From: an uncultured Marvinbryantia sp.
GTDB taxonomy: Bacteria > Bacillota > Clostridia > Lachnospirales > Lachnospiraceae
Assembly (NCBI RefSeq): GCF_905201705.1
Contig: NZ_CAJKOX010000003.1
Coordinates: 62,001 to 126,000 of the forward strand
Length of the DNA stretch: 64,000 bases
Direction: 5' to 3'
Shown here: positions 50,437 to 59,274 of the stretch, one piece after another
How positions within the stretch are numbered: position 1 is the stretch's first letter
Layout of the letters: every line of letters starts with the position of its first letter
Program-made: the position numbers and the translations under genes
The notes under the pieces: generated by a model
Database searches by the model: none
What the model was told of the DNA's origin: nothing
What the model saw: only the letters and a program-made list of their open reading frames with translations

Positions 50437-51519
50437 TTATTTGTTCTTGTTTTCCTTGCAGATCGCTTCCCACAGACCGTTGATGTAGGTTGCACCGAGC
50501 GCACGGTCATACAGACCATATCCCGGACGTCCAACCTCATCCCAGATCATTCTGCCGTGGTCCGGACGGATGTAGGTATCCGGGCAGGTGTCGTATACCG
50601 CCTTCATGATCTCGTAAAGGTCAAGATCGCCGTCGCTGGACAGATGTGCAGCCTCGCGGAATTTGTGGTAGCCAAGGTATTTTACGTTGCGCACGTGCAG
50701 ACAGCCGATGCGGTTCATCTCGCCGAAGTGACGGATGATCGCCGGAATGTCGTTGTCCGGGTTGGAACCCAGAGAACCGGTGCACAGGCAGAGCGTGTTG
50801 CACGGTGAATCATGCAGGGCAACGATCTTGTCGTAGTCCTCCTGGCTGTGAGCGATTCTCGGAAGTCCGAAGATCGGCCAGCCCGGATCGTCCGGATGAC
50901 ATGCCATTACTACGCCGCACTCCTCGCAGGTCGGAATAATGCCGTCCAGGAAATACTTGTAATTTGCTCTCAAATCATCCGGCGTGATGGACTCGTAACG
51001 CTTCAGCGTAGTTTCCAGCTCTGCCAGACGCTCCGGCTCCCAGCCCGGAAGCGAGAATCCGTTGCAGTCCTCGATCGTCTTGCGAACGATGTCAACCGGT
51101 GTCATATCACCAAGCTCTTTTTCATCGAAGTAAAGGCTGTTGGAACCATCCTCCGGAATCTCACGCGCAAGGTCTGTGCGCAGCCAGTCGAATACCGGCA
51201 TGAAATTATAAACGATTACCTTTACGCCGTATTTTGCAAGATTGCGAATGGTCGTGCAGTAGTTTTCAATATACTTGTCTCTTGTCGGAAGTCCCATCTT
51301 GATATCTTCGTGTACGTTTACGCTCTCGATAACCTCACACTCAAGACCTGCTTCGTGTACATGATCGATATAAGCCTTGATCTCGTCCTCTTCCCAGACC
51401 TCTCCGGCAGCCTTCTCATCCAGAACTCCCATGAGACCGGACATACCCGGAATCTGTCTGATCTGTTTCAGCGTGATGTTGTCACGTCCCTCACCGTACC
51501 AGCGAAATGTCATTTTCAT
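50437..51519 (-). CDS. uxuA: Mannonate dehydratase
   Basis: A 360-residue enzyme dehydrating mannonate to KDG. MTFRWYGEGRDNITLKQIRQ is the characteristic N-terminus; later CHPDDPGWPIFGLPRI, CLCTGSLGSNPDND and RPDHGRMIWDE carry metal-site His/Cys/Asp residues. ATG 51519 has AGGAG 9 nt upstream; seven extra codons are open before it. It links UxuB to KdgK in the hexuronate route. Operon with gntR and kdgF. Confidence 0.95.
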   Translation of the reverse strand: MKMTFRWYGEGRDNITLKQIRQIPGMSGLMGVLDEKAAGEVWEEDEIKAYIDHVHEAGLECEVIESVNVHEDIKMGLPTRDKYIENYCTTIRNLAKYGVKVIVYNFMPVFDWLRTDLAREIPEDGSNSLYFDEKELGDMTPVDIVRKTIEDCNGFSLPGWEPERLAELETTLKRYESITPDDLRANYKYFLDGIIPTCEECGVVMACHPDDPGWPIFGLPRIAHSQEDYDKIVALHDSPCNTLCLCTGSLGSNPDNDIPAIIRHFGEMNRIGCLHVRNVKYLGYHKFREAAHLSSDGDLDLYEIMKAVYDTCPDTYIRPDHGRMIWDEVGRPGYGLYDRALGATYINGLWEAICKENKNK

Positions 51520-51604
51520 AGCATTGTTCTCCTTCTCCATTTATATTTACTGCTTTTGGATAATATAAGTGTAACATATCTCTTCCCTGTCTGTCCACAA
51601 CTGT

Positions 51605-51622
51605 CTACTAGTATACCAGTAG
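51605..51622. promoter_or_regulatory. UxuR/ExuR-like operator upstream of uxuA
   Basis: CTACTAGTATACCAGTAG matches its own reverse complement at 16 of 18 positions and centres on GTATAC, as in the known ExuR/UxuR consensus. Read leftward, TGG-TATACT inside it is an extended -10, so repressor and polymerase would compete. Confidence 0.65.
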
Positions 51623-51686
51623 AAATTTACCTTTTGTTTTTGTCTATTTTTTACAAACCTTTACAAACATTTTTCTCCGGAAGCCC

Positions 51687-51715
51687 TTGCAAAAATATAC
51701 GTTTCTTATTATAAT
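51687..51715 (+). promoter_or_regulatory. Promoter of the cation antiporter gene
   Basis: TTGCAA (51687-51692), 17 bp, TATAAT (51710-51715), start ATG at 51792. Confidence 0.7.
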
Positions 51716-51791
51716 GAACAAGATATTCCTGCGGTCTGTCCATTTCAGAGCCGCAGGCAATTTTATCAAAAAAAGAAAAGAGGAATCCACT

Positions 51792-52727
51792 ATGCTTATT
51801 CCCGTTATACTGTTTATTCTTGGACTTGTCATTATCTGCATCGGCGGTGACAAATTTGTGGATAATGCCGTCATTGTTGCAAAAAAGCTCGGCATGTCCG
51901 AGATTATGGTCGGAGCTACCATTGTCAGCATCGGCACCACACTGCCGGAGGTACTCGTGTCCACCACCGCCGCATTTAACGGCTCCGCCGCAATCTGCGC
52001 CGGAAACGCCTATGGCTCCATCATCTGCAACACCGCGCTGATCGCGGGCATCAGCCAGCTCTGCCGTCCGTCGAAGGGCGTGGACAAAAAATCCTTCAAC
52101 TGGAACGTCGGGCTGTTTTTCCTGTTCAGCATATTTTTATTTGCCGTTCAGTATTTCACCGGCACGATCTCCCGTCTGACCGGGCTTGTTCTGCTGGCCG
52201 GCTTCGTCATCTACACCCTCGGCTACATAAAGCTTGCCGGAGCCGGTTCCGCCGAAGCGCAGGAGCCGGAGACGGAAGAAACCTCTCTTCCGACCGCTCT
52301 GCTCATGCTGGTCTTTTTCGCCCTTGCACTGTTTATCGGCGCAAGACTGCTGGTCGACAACGGCACCATCATTGCAGAAGGGCTTGGCGTACCGGAGCGT
52401 GTGATCGCCGTCACCTTCATCGCACTCGGCACCTCGCTGCCGGAGCTTGTCACCACCATCACCTCCCTGCTCAAGGGCTATGCCAGCCTGGGGCTTGGAA
52501 ATGTGCTCGGCGCAAACCTTTTAAACCTGCTGCTCGTGATCGGTATTCCGTCTGCGATCTCCAGCTTCCCGGTTGAGCGTCAGACAACCTTCATCGACGT
52601 GCCCGTATCCATGGCAGTCATGCTGGTACTTACCGTGCCGTTCTTTATCAAGAAGCGCGGCTACCGTCTGCAGGGGCTGGCGCTGCTGCTGATCTACGCC
52701 GGATACTGTCTCTACAGCTTTCTCTGA
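51792..52727 (+). CDS. Calcium/sodium antiporter-like membrane protein (CaCA family)
   Basis: A 311-residue protein with 10 or so hydrophobic segments in two inverted halves. Each half has the CaCA alpha repeat: VGATIVSIGTTLPEVLVS in the first and AVTFIALGTSLPELVTT in the second, with GNAYGS and GNVLGANLLN after them. The acidic residues in the LPE motifs are the expected ion ligands. ATG 51792 with GAGGAA upstream is chosen over an earlier opening. A housekeeping gene between uxuA and the Liv operon; no functional link. Confidence 0.9.
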   Translation: MLIPVILFILGLVIICIGGDKFVDNAVIVAKKLGMSEIMVGATIVSIGTTLPEVLVSTTAAFNGSAAICAGNAYGSIICNTALIAGISQLCRPSKGVDKKSFNWNVGLFFLFSIFLFAVQYFTGTISRLTGLVLLAGFVIYTLGYIKLAGAGSAEAQEPETEETSLPTALLMLVFFALALFIGARLLVDNGTIIAEGLGVPERVIAVTFIALGTSLPELVTTITSLLKGYASLGLGNVLGANLLNLLLVIGIPSAISSFPVERQTTFIDVPVSMAVMLVLTVPFFIKKRGYRLQGLALLLIYAGYCLYSFL

Positions 52728-52780
52728 ATTCTGTCACGCTTTCCCTCTACGCTGGAAGCGCGGACCACGAATAACAACAT

Positions 52781-52822
52781 AAAAATTGCCTGGCATCAGA
52801 AATTCACTGCCCGGCAATTTTT
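52781..52822. terminator. Terminator between convergent antiporter and kinase genes
   Basis: AAAAATTGCC-TGGCA pairs with TGCCCGGCAATTTTT around a 12-nt loop with one bulge; T-runs follow on both strands. Confidence 0.8.
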
Positions 52823-52850
52823 ATGTACAAAATAAATTTTTTCTTGCAAT

Positions 52851-53864
52851 TCATCGAAGTCTTTCTGTCTCCTCATAAATGGAAAGGGCTCCTGAGATAT
52901 TGATATTCTTTATATCCTCCTGTTCCGTAACCAGCACTGTTTCAATTTCTTCTTTTACATGCTTCTTTAGAATTTTTTCGAATAACCGCACACGCTCCTG
53001 CTGTCCAATAATAACGAACTTATCGCTTTCTGCAGGATTCACCCGGCGTGACAGGTCTATCATATTCATGTCCTCCCAGATCAGCAGTGCCTGGATAAAA
53101 ATATCTCTGTCCCTTGCGGAATATCCGCCCAGCACGTCCATGAAGCGCACAAGCATCGTACTTCTTGTATAGCCGCCTGCCGTCCAGGAAGCTTCCGCGA
53201 GGCAAATCAGATCATCCTCCGTATGCTGCATCGGTTTTTCATCGGCAATTAATGATTTCCCAATAGAAGAATTTTCTTTTATCATCTGATAATATTGCCC
53301 GCTCATCGTCGTATAGCTTGCAGCTATCTGTGCCCGCTCATTGATTTTAATCAGTTTCGAATGCGAACTTAAAATGATGATATTAAAGGGCGGTTCAAAA
53401 TAATTTTGATTTAAAACACCAATTGCCTGTGTCTCCTCTCCGCGCATAAAATCAAAATAAAAAAGCCGGTCTTTTGCGTTATCAAAAACAGAAATATCGT
53501 TTTTCAGTCCCCGGATATAGGTAACCGGTATTTTCGTGCCAGCCAGATCATCGTACACCGTCAATGCATTCCGCGCAAGCTCCCTGCAGTCTGCCGGAAC
53601 AGGAGCATGCGGCAGCTCCTCAAAACCCATTTCTGATGTAAGCATCCCGTACGCAATAATCCGCTCTATATTATCTTCCGTGCGGTCAATTTCCGATAAG
53701 ATCTGCCGGATGCTTCCCCATATGTCCATTTTAAGCTTTGTTTTATCATTTGACCTGGCGACGTCCTTAATGCCCATGTGAAGATATCGTTCGGCTATGC
53801 TTTTTTTGTCCTCAATAAAATAAATTTTTGTATTGGTCGTTCCACAATCCAGAATAATCTGCAT
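52851..53864 (-). CDS. 2-keto-3-deoxy-galactonokinase family kinase (DgoK-like)
   Basis: A 337-residue actin-fold kinase of the DGOK family. ILDCGTTNTKIYFIED is the phosphate-1 motif, FMRGEETQAIG and ILSSHSKLI are typical later segments. DgoK phosphorylates 2-keto-3-deoxygalactonate; relatives act on related sugar acids. It ends the ten-gene leftward operon, 21 nt after the RraA-like gene. No galactonate dehydratase or KDPGal aldolase of the usual type is nearby, so the true substrate may be another keto-deoxy acid. Confidence 0.78.
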   Translation of the reverse strand: MQIILDCGTTNTKIYFIEDKKSIAERYLHMGIKDVARSNDKTKLKMDIWGSIRQILSEIDRTEDNIERIIAYGMLTSEMGFEELPHAPVPADCRELARNALTVYDDLAGTKIPVTYIRGLKNDISVFDNAKDRLFYFDFMRGEETQAIGVLNQNYFEPPFNIIILSSHSKLIKINERAQIAASYTTMSGQYYQMIKENSSIGKSLIADEKPMQHTEDDLICLAEASWTAGGYTRSTMLVRFMDVLGGYSARDRDIFIQALLIWEDMNMIDLSRRVNPAESDKFVIIGQQERVRLFEKILKKHVKEEIETVLVTEQEDIKNINISGALSIYEETERLR

Positions 53865-53885
53865 GAGTTCCCTCCAAAATAACTC

Positions 53886-54536
53886 CTATATTGCGCCAAC
53901 AGCAGCATATACCTGTGCCAGACTTTCCCCTGCCTGCAGACCGGCGCGCACTTCATCCTCTTTTTTTACCGTTGCCAGCGCCTGTTCTAAAACCTCTTCC
54001 ACAATATCTTTGGGGATAATTACTACACCGTCAATGTCACCAAAAATATAATCGCCGGGATTTATGCTTACCCCGTCAAACAATACCGGTATCTGACACT
54101 CATTAATCTCACATCTGCCTTTTGAGGTTCTTGGATCCCTTCCCTTGTAAAATAACGGAAAATTCATTTTCTTTAGCTGTTTTATATCTCTGGCAAAACC
54201 ATCAAGCAGCACGCCCGCTCCTTTTCTTCCAAGAACACCATTTGCAAACAACTCCCCAAATACAGCGCACGTATATTCTCCCCTGTTTACCAGTACATAT
54301 ATCTCGTCTTCCCCCAACTGATCTACCACTTTACACTGTGCCGTCAGCGGTTCCTCCGGCATCGAATACACCTGTGTGCCAATACTGGTAAATGCCGGCC
54401 CAAATATAACCGAATCATCCGTTAAAGGCATAATATCCCCAGAAATCGCCTGATTGCGGTATCCCATATGATCTAAAACATCGCAGATTACCCCGCTGTA
54501 AAGAATACTTTTAATATCTTCCACCGTATATTTCAT
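53886..54536 (-). CDS. RraA-like class II aldolase/decarboxylase
   Basis: A 216-residue protein of the RraA/HMG-CHA aldolase fold. LLDGFARDIKQL holds the Arg-Asp pair that binds oxo-acid and metal, and GDIDGVVIIPKD is the family end motif. Relatives cleave 4-hydroxy-4-methyl-2-oxoglutarate to pyruvate or decarboxylate oxaloacetate. ATG 54536 with AGGAGA is chosen; a 40-codon upstream extension overlaps the M24 gene. Next to a DapA-family lyase and a keto-acid kinase it suggests catabolism yielding pyruvate. Confidence 0.84.
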   Translation of the reverse strand: MKYTVEDIKSILYSGVICDVLDHMGYRNQAISGDIMPLTDDSVIFGPAFTSIGTQVYSMPEEPLTAQCKVVDQLGEDEIYVLVNRGEYTCAVFGELFANGVLGRKGAGVLLDGFARDIKQLKKMNFPLFYKGRDPRTSKGRCEINECQIPVLFDGVSINPGDYIFGDIDGVVIIPKDIVEEVLEQALATVKKEDEVRAGLQAGESLAQVYAAVGAI

Positions 54537-54588
54537 GATCTTCTCCTGTATGATTTGCTTATCATTATTATTACTTGTGCTTGTAAAC

Positions 54589-55809
54589 CTATTTTCCCCA
54601 ATATATCGTTGACGGCGCCGTTGTAAACTGAATACAGCCAGTCTCCGTAATAACATAGCAGTCTTCTATATTATATCCTGCGTTTACCGGAGCGTCTTTC
54701 CACCCCGAATAAGGTGTTTCCAGCGTCAGCACCATGCCAGGCTCCAGTATCTCGTCATTGTTCTTCGTAAACATGGGTGTTTCACATATCTGCGTGGAAA
54801 CACCTATCGCATGTCCTACATTTCCGCGCGGATAGTAAGGAATAAGCTCCGACTGTTCCACCTGGTTTCTCACCGCCTGATAAACCTCCGAGAATTTCAC
54901 ACCCGGCTTTAGCATGGAAGCGCCTGTCCGATTAGCCCGGTACAATATGTCGTAAATTCTTTCTGCTTTATCAGACACTCTTCCTATTCCCAGAGTCCTT
55001 GCTATGTCAGAGGTGTAACCGCAATACCGGAAGCCGGCGTCAAACTTAATTACATCGCCATTTTGTAATTTATAATCTCTCGGTATCGTTCCAAGTCCTA
55101 TAAATTTTCCGACAGCCGGAATAAACTGATCATCTGAAACTGCGCAGTCCGGATCATTTTCCCAGGTATACTTTTTAAAACGGCGGTTAATTTCAATGGC
55201 ATTCATTCCCTCTTTTAAATCCGCCGCAACCAGATTCCATGCCTTTTCGGTCAGACGTACCGCAGATGCCAGTGTTTCTATTTCCCATGAGGTTTTTATT
55301 CTTCTGGCACTCATTATAATGCTTTCCGCATTTATCAGCTCTGCATCATACTGCTGCAGCTCTGTCCATAATCCATGCGAAAGAAACATCATTTCCGTTG
55401 CTATGACAGGATGCTTCTCCGAACGGAAAATCATGCCCATTGCCAGCTTCAGCGCGGCATATATGTCAGTTGTTTTATCGCTTCTGGACAGTACACTGCC
55501 ATCATCAATGAACGCGCCGGACAAATATGCCTTTACCGCAATTCCTTCTGTCGTTGTCTGTGCATTATCCTCTTCCAGATTATTGACAATCAGAGTAATC
55601 CTGCCCTGCCGCGGCACAACCGCAATCGTATCCCCGACCATATTACCATACTGGTATGCAAAATTACTGCGAAATCCCGTGGCATAAAATATATTATCAC
55701 AGCGTACGAGAAGCAAATAGTCAGCACCTTCTTTTGCCATTGCACGTTGTATTTTCTGCTGAATTAATTCCTGTTCACGGCCTTTCAGGAGCCGGTGAAT
55801 ACATTTCAT
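54589..55809 (-). CDS. M24-family metallohydrolase (Xaa-Pro peptidase/creatinase fold)
   Basis: A 406-residue pita-bread enzyme with a creatinase-like N-terminal domain (about 10-165) and M24 catalytic domain. All five metal ligands are present: Asp257 (KFDAGF), Asp268 (TSDIAR), His333 (GHAIGV), Glu364 (LETPY), Glu382 (NIEDCY). It could be a Xaa-Pro aminopeptidase, or a C-N hydrolase of the creatinase/ectoine-hydrolase kind. It lies between RraA-like and LivF genes (6-nt gap to LivF), so it likely processes the imported compound rather than serving general peptide turnover. Confidence 0.87.
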   Translation of the reverse strand: MKCIHRLLKGREQELIQQKIQRAMAKEGADYLLLVRCDNIFYATGFRSNFAYQYGNMVGDTIAVVPRQGRITLIVNNLEEDNAQTTTEGIAVKAYLSGAFIDDGSVLSRSDKTTDIYAALKLAMGMIFRSEKHPVIATEMMFLSHGLWTELQQYDAELINAESIIMSARRIKTSWEIETLASAVRLTEKAWNLVAADLKEGMNAIEINRRFKKYTWENDPDCAVSDDQFIPAVGKFIGLGTIPRDYKLQNGDVIKFDAGFRYCGYTSDIARTLGIGRVSDKAERIYDILYRANRTGASMLKPGVKFSEVYQAVRNQVEQSELIPYYPRGNVGHAIGVSTQICETPMFTKNNDEILEPGMVLTLETPYSGWKDAPVNAGYNIEDCYVITETGCIQFTTAPSTIYWGK

Positions 55810-55815
55810 AAATCA

Positions 55816-56526
55816 TCATCCTCCCAGATAGCTCTTTTTTATCTCATCACTGGCCTGTAACTCTTTACTGGTTCCACTTAAAACAATATGACCGTTTTCC
55901 AGAACATAACATTTTCTGGAGATTTCCAGTGCTACAAATGCATTTTGTTCTACTAATAATATCGGCAGATGCTTTTCATCACTTATCTTCTTAATAATAG
56001 CAAACATCTCATCTACAATAATCGGTGCCAGCCCCATAGAAGGTTCATCCAGCATCAGAAGCTTCGGATCTGCCATCAGTCCCCGTCCTATCGCAAGCAT
56101 CTGCTGCTCTCCGCCAGACAATGTTCCGCCCGGCTGCTTTCTTCTTTCCCTTAATCTCGGAAAGATATCAAAAACCTCTTCCATATCATCCAGCAATTGC
56201 TTCCGGCTTATTTTTCTGGAATAAGCTCCCATTTCGAGATTATCCTGCACAGTCATTTTAGCAAGAATTTTTCTGCCTTCCGGTACATATACCACTCCTT
56301 CATGCACAATTTTATGGGAAGGCAGCTTCTCCAGGTGTACTCCGTTAAAAATCACTTCTCCGCTCTGCGGATGGCATAAACCTATGATAGATTTCATAAG
56401 AGAGGATTTCCCGGCTCCGTTTGCTCCAATAATGGATACTATTTCCTCTTCTCCAATTTCAATGTAAACATCGTATAAAGCCTGAATCGGTCCATAAAAT
56501 GTATTTATCTTATTTACGCTAAGCAT
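55816..56526 (-). CDS. livF: Branched-chain-type ABC ATPase, LivF
   Basis: A 236-residue ATPase. Walker A GANGAGKSS, signature LSGGEQQM, Walker B LLMLDEPSMGL. Its ATG overlaps the LivG stop by 1 nt. The pair LivF/LivG with LivH/LivM and LivJ form one HAAT-type importer for amino acids or amino-acid-like solutes. Confidence 0.94.
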   Translation of the reverse strand: MLSVNKINTFYGPIQALYDVYIEIGEEEIVSIIGANGAGKSSLMKSIIGLCHPQSGEVIFNGVHLEKLPSHKIVHEGVVYVPEGRKILAKMTVQDNLEMGAYSRKISRKQLLDDMEEVFDIFPRLRERRKQPGGTLSGGEQQMLAIGRGLMADPKLLMLDEPSMGLAPIIVDEMFAIIKKISDEKHLPILLVEQNAFVALEISRKCYVLENGHIVLSGTSKELQASDEIKKSYLGG

Positions 56527-57311
56527 TACTTATCCTCCAGATTTATCTTTTTATAGTTTGCACCAAGATACGCCTCTATTACGTGAGGATTATTTTGAAT
56601 TTCGTCCGGTGAGCCTTCCGCTATTTTGGATCCAAAATTAATTACAGTAATCCAGTCGCATGTATGCATAATAACATCCATGTTATGTTCGATAATCAAT
56701 ATTATGACGCCGTCACTCTGTATTTTCAAAAGCAGCTTAACCAGTTCCTGACGCTCGTTCGGGTTTAATCCGGTAGCCGGTTCATCCAGCAAAAGCAATT
56801 TCGGCTCACCCATTAAAGCTCTGGCTATCTCTATCAACTTCTGCTGTCCATACGGCAGATCTCTTACCGATTTATCTGCAAGATGAGCTAATCCGATATA
56901 CTCCAGCTTGCTATAAGCCTTTTCAGCCAGAAGAGCCTCTTCTCGTCTTGCTGCAAATGGATTCGCCAGATACCGCATAATTCCCTGGTCGTCTCCTTCA
57001 CCGCCCATCATTACGTTTTCCAGTACAGTAGATCTCCAAAACAACTTCAGATTCTGAAAGGTTCTGCGTATTCCGGTACGTGCCACCTGAAATTCCTTTA
57101 AGGGAGTAATATCCTGACCCTTCAAAACAATTCTTCCGGAGGTTGGCTGTAATGCCCCGCTTATAAGATTCAAGGTCGTCGTCTTTCCCGATCCATTTGG
57201 TCCGATCAATGCATTAATACAATTATCTTTTACGATCAGATCAAGATTATTAACCGCAACAAGACCGCCGAATCTTTTTTCCAGATGTTCTGTCTGCAAA
57301 ATCACACCCAT
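56526..57311 (-). CDS. livG: Branched-chain-type ABC ATPase, LivG
   Basis: A 261-residue ATPase with Walker A GPNGSGKTT, the LivG-typical RRTFQNLKLF stretch, and Walker B LLLLDEPATGLNP. The signature position is degenerate (LPYGQQKLIE), as in other LivG. ATG 57311 with GGAGGAC about 7 nt upstream is preferred over a GTG 5 codons earlier. It starts 1 nt after the LivM stop. Confidence 0.94.
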   Translation of the reverse strand: MGVILQTEHLEKRFGGLVAVNNLDLIVKDNCINALIGPNGSGKTTTLNLISGALQPTSGRIVLKGQDITPLKEFQVARTGIRRTFQNLKLFWRSTVLENVMMGGEGDDQGIMRYLANPFAARREEALLAEKAYSKLEYIGLAHLADKSVRDLPYGQQKLIEIARALMGEPKLLLLDEPATGLNPNERQELVKLLLKIQSDGVIILIIEHNMDVIMHTCDWITVINFGSKIAEGSPDEIQNNPHVIEAYLGANYKKINLEDK

Positions 57312-57312
57312 G

Positions 57313-58284
57313 TCATTGTCCTCCACAAGAATTATTCCTTTTTACTATTTTCCCAATGACCCTGTCTTTAAGGGAGACAATTCCATTCGGTACGAAAATA
57401 ATAAAAAGAAGCATACCGGTACTAAAAACAAGCCAGTAATAATCGCCCAGAAAGCGCAGCGCTTCCGGAACGATCACAACGATCACCGCTCCAAAAACCG
57501 AGCCTGAAACTGTTCCAATTCCGCCAAGCATCAGCATCATAAAAAATTTAACCATGAAATCAAAGTCAAACATATCCGGGCTGATGTATCCCATCAGATG
57601 TGCAAACATCGCTCCTGCCACCGAGCCAAATACAGCGCATAGCGTAAATGCAGTTATTTTAGTCTTTGCAATATCAATTCCGCAGGAAGGCACGCCATCT
57701 TCATTATCCCGTATTGCTTTAAATGCTCTTCCCCATCTGCCGCTGAATATAATGTTTGACAGAAATATGGCAAATAAACATATTGCAAAATACAGATAAA
57801 AAACTTGTCCCTCATTTGTAAGCGTATATCCGAAAACTGAAAAATGTGGAATATTCCGCAGCCCGGTAGAGCCATTTGTCAGCCCGACCATATTGTTTGC
57901 AAGCAGCCGCACAATTTCCCCAAACATCATTGTTGACAATGCCAGATAAATACCTTTCACGCGAAGACTCGGACGTCCGAGAAGATTTCCGATAAAAATT
58001 CCCATTGGTATAGCTGCAAGAATGCCCACAAACGGTGAAACCCCGGTTCTCAGCGTAAGGATCGCAGAAGTATAGGCACCCAGAGAAAATATTCCTGCCA
58101 TTCCCATATTGCTTTCGCCGGTGAGACCCGTAATATAATTCAGACCCAGAATTGCAATGATAAAAACAAGGATTTCGTCAACCAGCGTAATCATATAACG
58201 ATTCTTGATTACTACCGGGATAAATAATAAAGCAACAATTAATAAAATATACAGTAACATACTTTTCTTACTTGTTTTTCTCAT
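57313..58284 (-). CDS. livM: Branched-chain-type ABC permease, LivM
   Basis: A 323-residue permease with about 9 hydrophobic segments, the family segments NYITGLTGESNMGMAG and a LivM GGIGTVSGSVFGA near the end. ATG 58284 with AGGAG overlaps LivH by 17 nt; an earlier opening has no site. Confidence 0.93.
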   Translation of the reverse strand: MRKTSKKSMLLYILLIVALLFIPVVIKNRYMITLVDEILVFIIAILGLNYITGLTGESNMGMAGIFSLGAYTSAILTLRTGVSPFVGILAAIPMGIFIGNLLGRPSLRVKGIYLALSTMMFGEIVRLLANNMVGLTNGSTGLRNIPHFSVFGYTLTNEGQVFYLYFAICLFAIFLSNIIFSGRWGRAFKAIRDNEDGVPSCGIDIAKTKITAFTLCAVFGSVAGAMFAHLMGYISPDMFDFDFMVKFFMMLMLGGIGTVSGSVFGAVIVVIVPEALRFLGDYYWLVFSTGMLLFIIFVPNGIVSLKDRVIGKIVKRNNSCGGQ

Positions 58285-59215
58285 TATTTTTCTCCTTTCC
58301 CAGACAGTAATCTTTGACAATCGCTATGACATTCCGCTTTTTCTTTTTACTGACAAGACCGGCAATTCCACCCGGATTGATGATCAGAAAACAAATTAAT
58401 ATAACAAACGATACCACGTCCTTGTATGTGGACGGTCCGATCAATACATACAGGTTTTCAATGATACCGATAAGCAGTCCGCCGACAACTGCACCGCCCA
58501 TTGTACCGAACCCGCCAACGACACCGGCGCTGAATCCCTTCATGGCAATGGTCCCGGACATAGACGCATTGATAGAAAACAGCGGAATGACCAGCATACC
58601 GATCCAGCCGCAGAGCATAGAGCTGATACCTACTGAAATAGCGATATTTTTGTTTACATCAATTCCCATTAAAGCCGCTACTTCCTTATCCTGAGAAACA
58701 CAGGTCAGTCCCTTTCCCAGCTTCGTCTTTTTAAAGAAGAGGTTCTGGACAATCAGCAAAATGACAGAAATTATAATAATGATGATATTTACTCTCGGTA
58801 TAATAATTGTTCCCATTGAAAACGTTCCAACCAACCACTTCGGAACGGTAAACGGTGCGGGACCCCAGATAATACGAATAGATTCTCTCATGATAATGGA
58901 AAGCATCAGGGTTCCGGTAACAGCATATATCCTTGTAGGCATTTTGCTTAAAGGCATAAATATCACCTTTGAAACAACCACTCCATATAAAAACATAGCA
59001 ACTGTTGTTCCGATCACGCACAGTACAAAATTATTGCCAAATAAAACATACATCGTTCCGCCGAAGAAATATGCCCCTAATGTAATAAATTTATCATGTG
59101 CAAAATTTACAAGTCCTGTAGAATTCCATATTAAGGTATATTCAATAGCAACCAGGCAATAGATAAAACCCATTGCGATTCCCGTAACTAATAATTGTGC
59201 CAATGTACTTATCAT
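58268..59215 (-). CDS. livH: Branched-chain-type ABC permease, LivH
   Basis: A 315-residue permease with about 8 hydrophobic segments and the LivH signature ALIWNSTGLVNFAHDK-like (here TLIWNSTGLVNFAH) plus GGFGTMGGAVVGG. A basic tail (KKKKR) precedes a short C-terminal extension that overlaps livM. GGGG lies about 9 nt before ATG 59215. Confidence 0.93.
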   Translation of the reverse strand: MISTLAQLLVTGIAMGFIYCLVAIEYTLIWNSTGLVNFAHDKFITLGAYFFGGTMYVLFGNNFVLCVIGTTVAMFLYGVVVSKVIFMPLSKMPTRIYAVTGTLMLSIIMRESIRIIWGPAPFTVPKWLVGTFSMGTIIIPRVNIIIIIISVILLIVQNLFFKKTKLGKGLTCVSQDKEVAALMGIDVNKNIAISVGISSMLCGWIGMLVIPLFSINASMSGTIAMKGFSAGVVGGFGTMGGAVVGGLLIGIIENLYVLIGPSTYKDVVSFVILICFLIINPGGIAGLVSKKKKRNVIAIVKDYCLGKEKNNEKNK

Positions 59216-59274
59216 TCATTTGTACCCCGATTTCTTAAATGCAGGCGGGCAATCCCACCTGCACCCTATTTTGA

